DNA of 64,000 bases from positions 62,001 to 126,000 of the forward strand of contig NZ_JMLU01000005.1 in the NCBI RefSeq assembly GCF_000686885.1. The letters are read 5' to 3'. The DNA is from Flavobacterium sasangense DSM 21067. GTDB lineage: Bacteria > Bacteroidota > Bacteroidia > Flavobacteriales > Flavobacteriaceae. Numbering within the stretch: position 1 is the first letter of the stretch; the number at the start of each line of letters is the position of its first letter. The notes beneath the pieces were generated by a model that was given only the letters and a program-made list of their open reading frames with translations, made no database searches and was not told where the DNA came from. Positions 61,152 through 64,000 of this stretch are shown piece after piece. The translations under genes were made by a program, and so were the position numbers.

Positions 61152-61767
61152 ATTTTCCATTATAAGTATTCATGGTGTTGTTTAAACCTGCCAAAGCGAA
61201 AGATTTTATTATTTCAGAACTAATTTCTAATCGTTCTTTTAGTTTTTCTTTTTCTTCTTCTGACCATTCGCCTAAAACATAATCAACTTGTTGCCCCTTT
61301 TTAAAAGCATCACTAATCCCAAATCTATATCTAGGATACTCTGTTGAGTTTAATAATAATTGAATGTTTTTAAGTCCGTTATGACCGCCGTCGCTTCCTT
61401 TGGTTCTTATTCGGATAGTTCCAAAGGCTAAATTTAAGTCGTCAGTAATGACCAACATATTTTCTTTTTCGATATTTTCTTTTTCTAACCAATATTTTAC
61501 CGCTTTCCCACTCAAATTCATGTAGGTATTTGGCTTAAGTAATAATAAGGTTCTTCCTTTAATTTTTAGTTCGGCTATTTCACCCAATTTTACCGTTTGA
61601 AAAGAAATTCCTTCCTTGTGAGCTAAATAATCTAAAACTTTAAATCCGATATTGTGTCGTGTATTTGCATATTCTGAGCCAATATTTCCTAGCCCTACAA
61701 TTAAGAATTTCTTCATGGGTAAACATTCTTGTTTTTGTTTCTTAAATAGATTTGATAGCCAATTCAT
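61150..61767 (-). CDS. pth: aminoacyl-tRNA hydrolase (peptidyl-tRNA hydrolase)
   Basis: 205 residues from ATG 61767 (MNWLSNLFKKQK), giving a short basic leader as in other Flavobacteria; ATG at MKKFLIVG would give 188 and is also possible. It frees tRNA from stalled peptidyl-tRNA. Motifs: LIVGLGNIGSEYANTRHNIGF with the catalytic His (about residue 44 of the longer form), LKPNTYMNLSGKAV, and DDLNLAFGTIRIRTKGSDGGHNGLKNI in pieces with the catalytic Asp. It follows rplY and belongs to the prs-rplY-pth run. Confidence 0.93.
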   Translation of the reverse strand: MNWLSNLFKKQKQECLPMKKFLIVGLGNIGSEYANTRHNIGFKVLDYLAHKEGISFQTVKLGEIAELKIKGRTLLLLKPNTYMNLSGKAVKYWLEKENIEKENMLVITDDLNLAFGTIRIRTKGSDGGHNGLKNIQLLLNSTEYPRYRFGISDAFKKGQQVDYVLGEWSEEEKEKLKERLEISSEIIKSFALAGLNNTMNTYNGK

Positions 61768-61857
61768 TTTGCAAAAGTAATGCAAAGTTTAGATACAGAA
61801 AAGCATAAAAAAAGCACCAGTAAAAACTGATGCTCTTTTGTATAGATTGAAAAGAAA

Positions 61858-62460
61858 TTATTTTTTCTTTTTTGCTCCTTTTTCTGCTTTTGCTGCTTCT
61901 TGAGCTGCTTTCATTGCCGCACGAGAAATTCTCACTTGACAAACTACAGTATTATCTGGGTGCATTAATTTGAAATTGTTTGTTTCTAATTTAGTTACAT
62001 ACAATTTATTACCCATTTGTAATTCTGAAATGTTAGCTTCAACGAAGTCAGGTAAGAATTTAGGTAAAGCTTTTACTTTTAAACGACGTTGGTTTAAACG
62101 TAAAACACCTCCTAATAATACCCCTGGAGAAGTTCCTGTAACTTTAACTGGTACTTCCATGATGATCTCTTTGTCATCACTTAATTGGAAGAAGTCAATG
62201 TGTAAAATTTTGTCAGAAACTGGGTGGAATTGAATGTCTTGCATGATAACATTGTAAGACGTTCCGTTTAACTCAACTACAACTGTGTGTGCGTTTGGAG
62301 TGTAAACCAAATCTTTAAATGCTCTTTCGTCTGCAACAAAATGAACTGGTTGATTTCCTCCGTAGATAACGCAAGGAACCATTCCAGCATCACGTACGGC
62401 TTTAGTTGCCTTTTTACCTACGTTTTCTCTTTCTGATCCTTTAATCGTAATTGATTTCAT
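61858..62460 (-). CDS. rplY: 50S ribosomal protein L25 (CTC form)
   Basis: 200 residues, with an N-terminal L25 domain ([41 protein letters not shown]) that binds 5S rRNA, and a C-terminal CTC/TL5 domain (about 100-185). The tail is very Lys- and Ala-rich ([11 protein letters not shown]). This long form is normal in Bacteroidota. It sits between prs and pth on the same strand. The coding sequence overlaps nothing else on either strand. Confidence 0.95.
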   Translation of the reverse strand: MKSITIKGSERENVGKKATKAVRDAGMVPCVIYGGNQPVHFVADERAFKDLVYTPNAHTVVVELNGTSYNVIMQDIQFHPVSDKILHIDFFQLSDDKEIIMEVPVKVTGTSPGVLLGGVLRLNQRRLKVKALPKFLPDFVEANISELQMGNKLYVTKLETNNFKLMHPDNTVVCQVRISRAAMKAAQEAAKAEKGAKKKK

Positions 62461-62562
62461 TGTAAAATATATATAATTATTAATAATTCTGCTTTAGGCA
62501 TTAAGCTTTAGGCTTTATGCTGAATGTAACAAAGGTTTTTGCTTAGAGCTTATTGCCAATAA

Positions 62563-63504
62563 TTACATCAAAAATTTACCACTGATAGAGTTGTTGTTTT
62601 GTACCATATGCATTACTTCCGCAAATAATGGCGCGCAACTTACGACTCTTATTTTCTTTGATTCTTTTCTTAACGGAATTGAATCGGTAACAATTAATTC
62701 TAATAATTTAGAATTTTCTATTTTTTCGTACGCTTCACCTGATAAAATTGGGTGTGTACAGATTGCTCTTACACTTAAAGCTCCTTTTTCCATCATTACA
62801 TCAGCTGCTTTTGCTAATGTTCCTCCGGTGTCAATCATGTCGTCAACTAAAATAACATTTCTGCCTTTCACGTCTCCGATTAACTCCATTGTGTCAATTA
62901 CATTCGCTTTTTTTCTTTGCTTGTAACAAACTACAACGTCAGATTCTAAAAATTTAGAATATGCATACGCTCTTTTTGAACCTCCCATATCTGGAGATGC
63001 GATAGTTAAATTTTCTAAATTTAAACTTCTCACATAAGGCAAAAAGATAGTAGAAGCAAACAAATGATCTACTGGTTTTTCAAAGAACCCTTGAATTTGA
63101 TCGGCATGTAAATCCATAGTCATAATTCGGGTTGCTCCAGCAGTTTCTAAAAGTTTTGCAACTAATTTAGCTCCAATTGGCACTCTTGGCTTATCTTTTC
63201 TGTCTTGTCTTGCCCAACCGAAGTAAGGGATAACCGCTGTAATATGACGGGCTGATGCTCTTTTTGCTGCATCAATCATCAATAATAATTCCATTAAATT
63301 GTCCGAACTTGGGAAAGTGGAACAAACAAGGAATACGCGCAATCCTCTTATCGATTCTTCAAAAGAAGGCTGAAATTCGCCATCACTATATTTAGAGAAC
63401 GTAATCTTACCTAGCGGAACGCCATACTTTTCAGCAATTTGTTCGGCTAAATACACACTCTGAGAACATGCAAAAATTTTTGCTTCTGGTTCTTGATACA
63501 GCAT
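62563..63504 (-). CDS. prs: ribose-phosphate pyrophosphokinase
   Basis: 313 residues. It makes PRPP from ribose 5-phosphate and ATP, the substrate of PurF. Motifs: ACSQSVYLAEQIAEKYG and GEFQPSFEESIRG near the N-terminus, TMDLHADQIQGFF (ATP-binding flexible loop region, about 133), and the PRPP-binding site VILVDDMIDTGGTLAKAADV (about 222). It begins the prs-rplY-pth run, with 102 bases before rplY. Confidence 0.96.
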   Translation of the reverse strand: MLYQEPEAKIFACSQSVYLAEQIAEKYGVPLGKITFSKYSDGEFQPSFEESIRGLRVFLVCSTFPSSDNLMELLLMIDAAKRASARHITAVIPYFGWARQDRKDKPRVPIGAKLVAKLLETAGATRIMTMDLHADQIQGFFEKPVDHLFASTIFLPYVRSLNLENLTIASPDMGGSKRAYAYSKFLESDVVVCYKQRKKANVIDTMELIGDVKGRNVILVDDMIDTGGTLAKAADVMMEKGALSVRAICTHPILSGEAYEKIENSKLLELIVTDSIPLRKESKKIRVVSCAPLFAEVMHMVQNNNSISGKFLM

Positions 63505-63628
63505 GTTAATTTATTGTTTAGTAGTTAGTTAGTGTTGTGTTGTGTTAACGAGGTGCAAATTTAGAAATAAAATCGAACTCTGAAAGGATATTTTTAACTA
63601 TTTTTTTATGAATTGCAGAAATATTTTT

Positions 63629-63636
63629 TACATTTG
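63629..63636 (+). promoter_or_regulatory. tRNA-Leu promoter -7 box
   Basis: TACATTTG matches TAnnTTTG and lies 35 bases before the tRNA 5' end. A TTG at 63613 is closer than usual (13 bases). Confidence 0.6.
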
Positions 63637-63670
63637 CACCCACTTAATGATATAACCATCATTTTCCATT

Positions 63671-63750
63671 GCCCGGATGGCGGAATTGGTAGACGCGCAC
63701 GACTCAAACTCGTGTACTTAGGTGTGTGGGTTCGATTCCCACTCCGGGTA
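63671..63750 (+). tRNA. tRNA-Leu (anticodon CAA)
   Basis: The acceptor stem GCCCGGA pairs with TCCGGGT (first pair G-U), the anticodon stem CACGA/TCGTG carries the loop CTCAAAC (anticodon CAA, reading UUG), and the T arm is GTGGG TTCGATT CCCAC. The variable region between anticodon and T arms is 11 bases, shorter than in most leucine tRNAs. CCA is not encoded. The D arm GCGGAATTGGTAGACGC fits class II tRNAs. Confidence 0.93.
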
Positions 63751-63775
63751 CGATTTTAACTACAAAATCATACAA

Positions 63776-63809
63776 AACCCCTTAAATAATACGATTTAAG
63801 GGGTTTTTT
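63776..63809 (+). terminator. terminator after tRNA-Leu
   Basis: AACCCCTTAAAT and ATTTAAGGGGTT form a 12-bp stem around AATACG, followed by T residues. Confidence 0.9.
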
Positions 63810-64000
63810 CATTTTCAACCCATCCAAATTATTCAAGAAATAGCATTCGCAAGGTGTCCAATTAGGTGACCTATTTTGAAAATCAAAAATTGGTCCCCTA
63901 AAATGATGAAAAGCCCAATAAAATAAGGCTGTTCAATCATTAAACATCTTGACTAAATAATAAAGAATTAGTAAATTATTTAATCAAAAGGTTACCAGAC
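63810..64000. other. gene-free end of the window downstream of tRNA-Leu
   Basis: I see no gene in these 190 bases, only short ORFs on both strands that break early. A hairpin AAGCCC...GGCTT is near 63912. The position after a tRNA gene is a frequent insertion site for mobile elements, but no repeat of the tRNA 3' end can be seen inside the window. Confidence 0.5.

Noticed and set aside
63810..64000. Left end of an integrated prophage or island at tRNA-Leu
   Set aside because: No integrase and no repeat of the tRNA end are visible before the window ends.

Overview
The window looks like chromosomal DNA from a Flavobacterium or a close relative (Bacteroidota, Flavobacteriia). The sequence evidence is: AT-rich composition and codon use; promoters of the Bacteroidota type (TTG, about 18 bases, then TAnnTTTG) instead of -35/-10 boxes; little sign of Shine-Dalgarno sequences; secreted proteins ending in type IX secretion (T9SS) sorting domains; an IPExxxVDY-family gene beside rnc and pyk; and a long Bacteroidota-type PurF. 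I see no prophage, no insertion sequence with an intact transposase, and no CRISPR array.

Layout. 1-4188: a YciI-like lipoprotein, a CYTH phosphatase-like protein, a membrane protein of the SpecificRecomb family and DNA polymerase IV. 4320-6841: an AT-rich accessory insert with a translationally coupled pair (a NdpA/YejK-type nucleoid-associated protein plus a soluble protein with a four-helix membrane tail) and a tiny cysteine-rich ORF. 7009-12120: a PAS protein, then the minus-strand block acpP-fabF-rnc-IPExxxVDY-pyk, with structured leader RNA before fabF. 12294-17323: purN, a secreted protein, rnhA, a PfkB kinase and purF. 17330-17880: three tandem, near-identical small-RNA cassettes, each with its own conserved upstream block and terminator. 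17955-27434: sodB, and an AddA-like helicase-nuclease separated from its AddB-like partner by kbl and an OmpA-family porin-like protein.

27493-33168: a hydrolase, a DUF1398 protein, aminopeptidase P and a large BNR-repeat exported protein. 33259-39120: the succinate dehydrogenase genes sdhC-sdhA-(DUF2846-like)-sdhB flanked by lipoproteins; SdhC carries a roughly 90-residue extra loop. 39247-46582: an omega-amidase-like enzyme, an Ig-like lipoprotein, ComF, a membrane-anchored coiled-coil protein, glyS and thiL. 46583-49142: repeat-rich and AT-rich DNA holding recX, a small HTH protein and a 164-residue protein of unknown function. 49143-61103: two large T9SS cargo proteins (a 1684-residue multidomain surface protein and a reprolysin-like metalloprotease) bracketing a M20 dipeptidase, a HTTM membrane protein and ribF. 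61150-63750: pth-rplY-prs and a tRNA-Leu(CAA).

Most of the window is housekeeping: purine synthesis (purN, purF, prs), fatty acid synthesis (acpP, fabF), RNA processing (rnc, rnhA, pth), respiration (sdh), and DNA repair (dinB, AddAB-like pair, recX). The most unusual parts are the triplicated small RNA (17330-17880), the coupled NdpA/membrane pair (4320-6604), the fabF-rnc leader hairpins, and several families of palindromic or tandem intergenic repeats.
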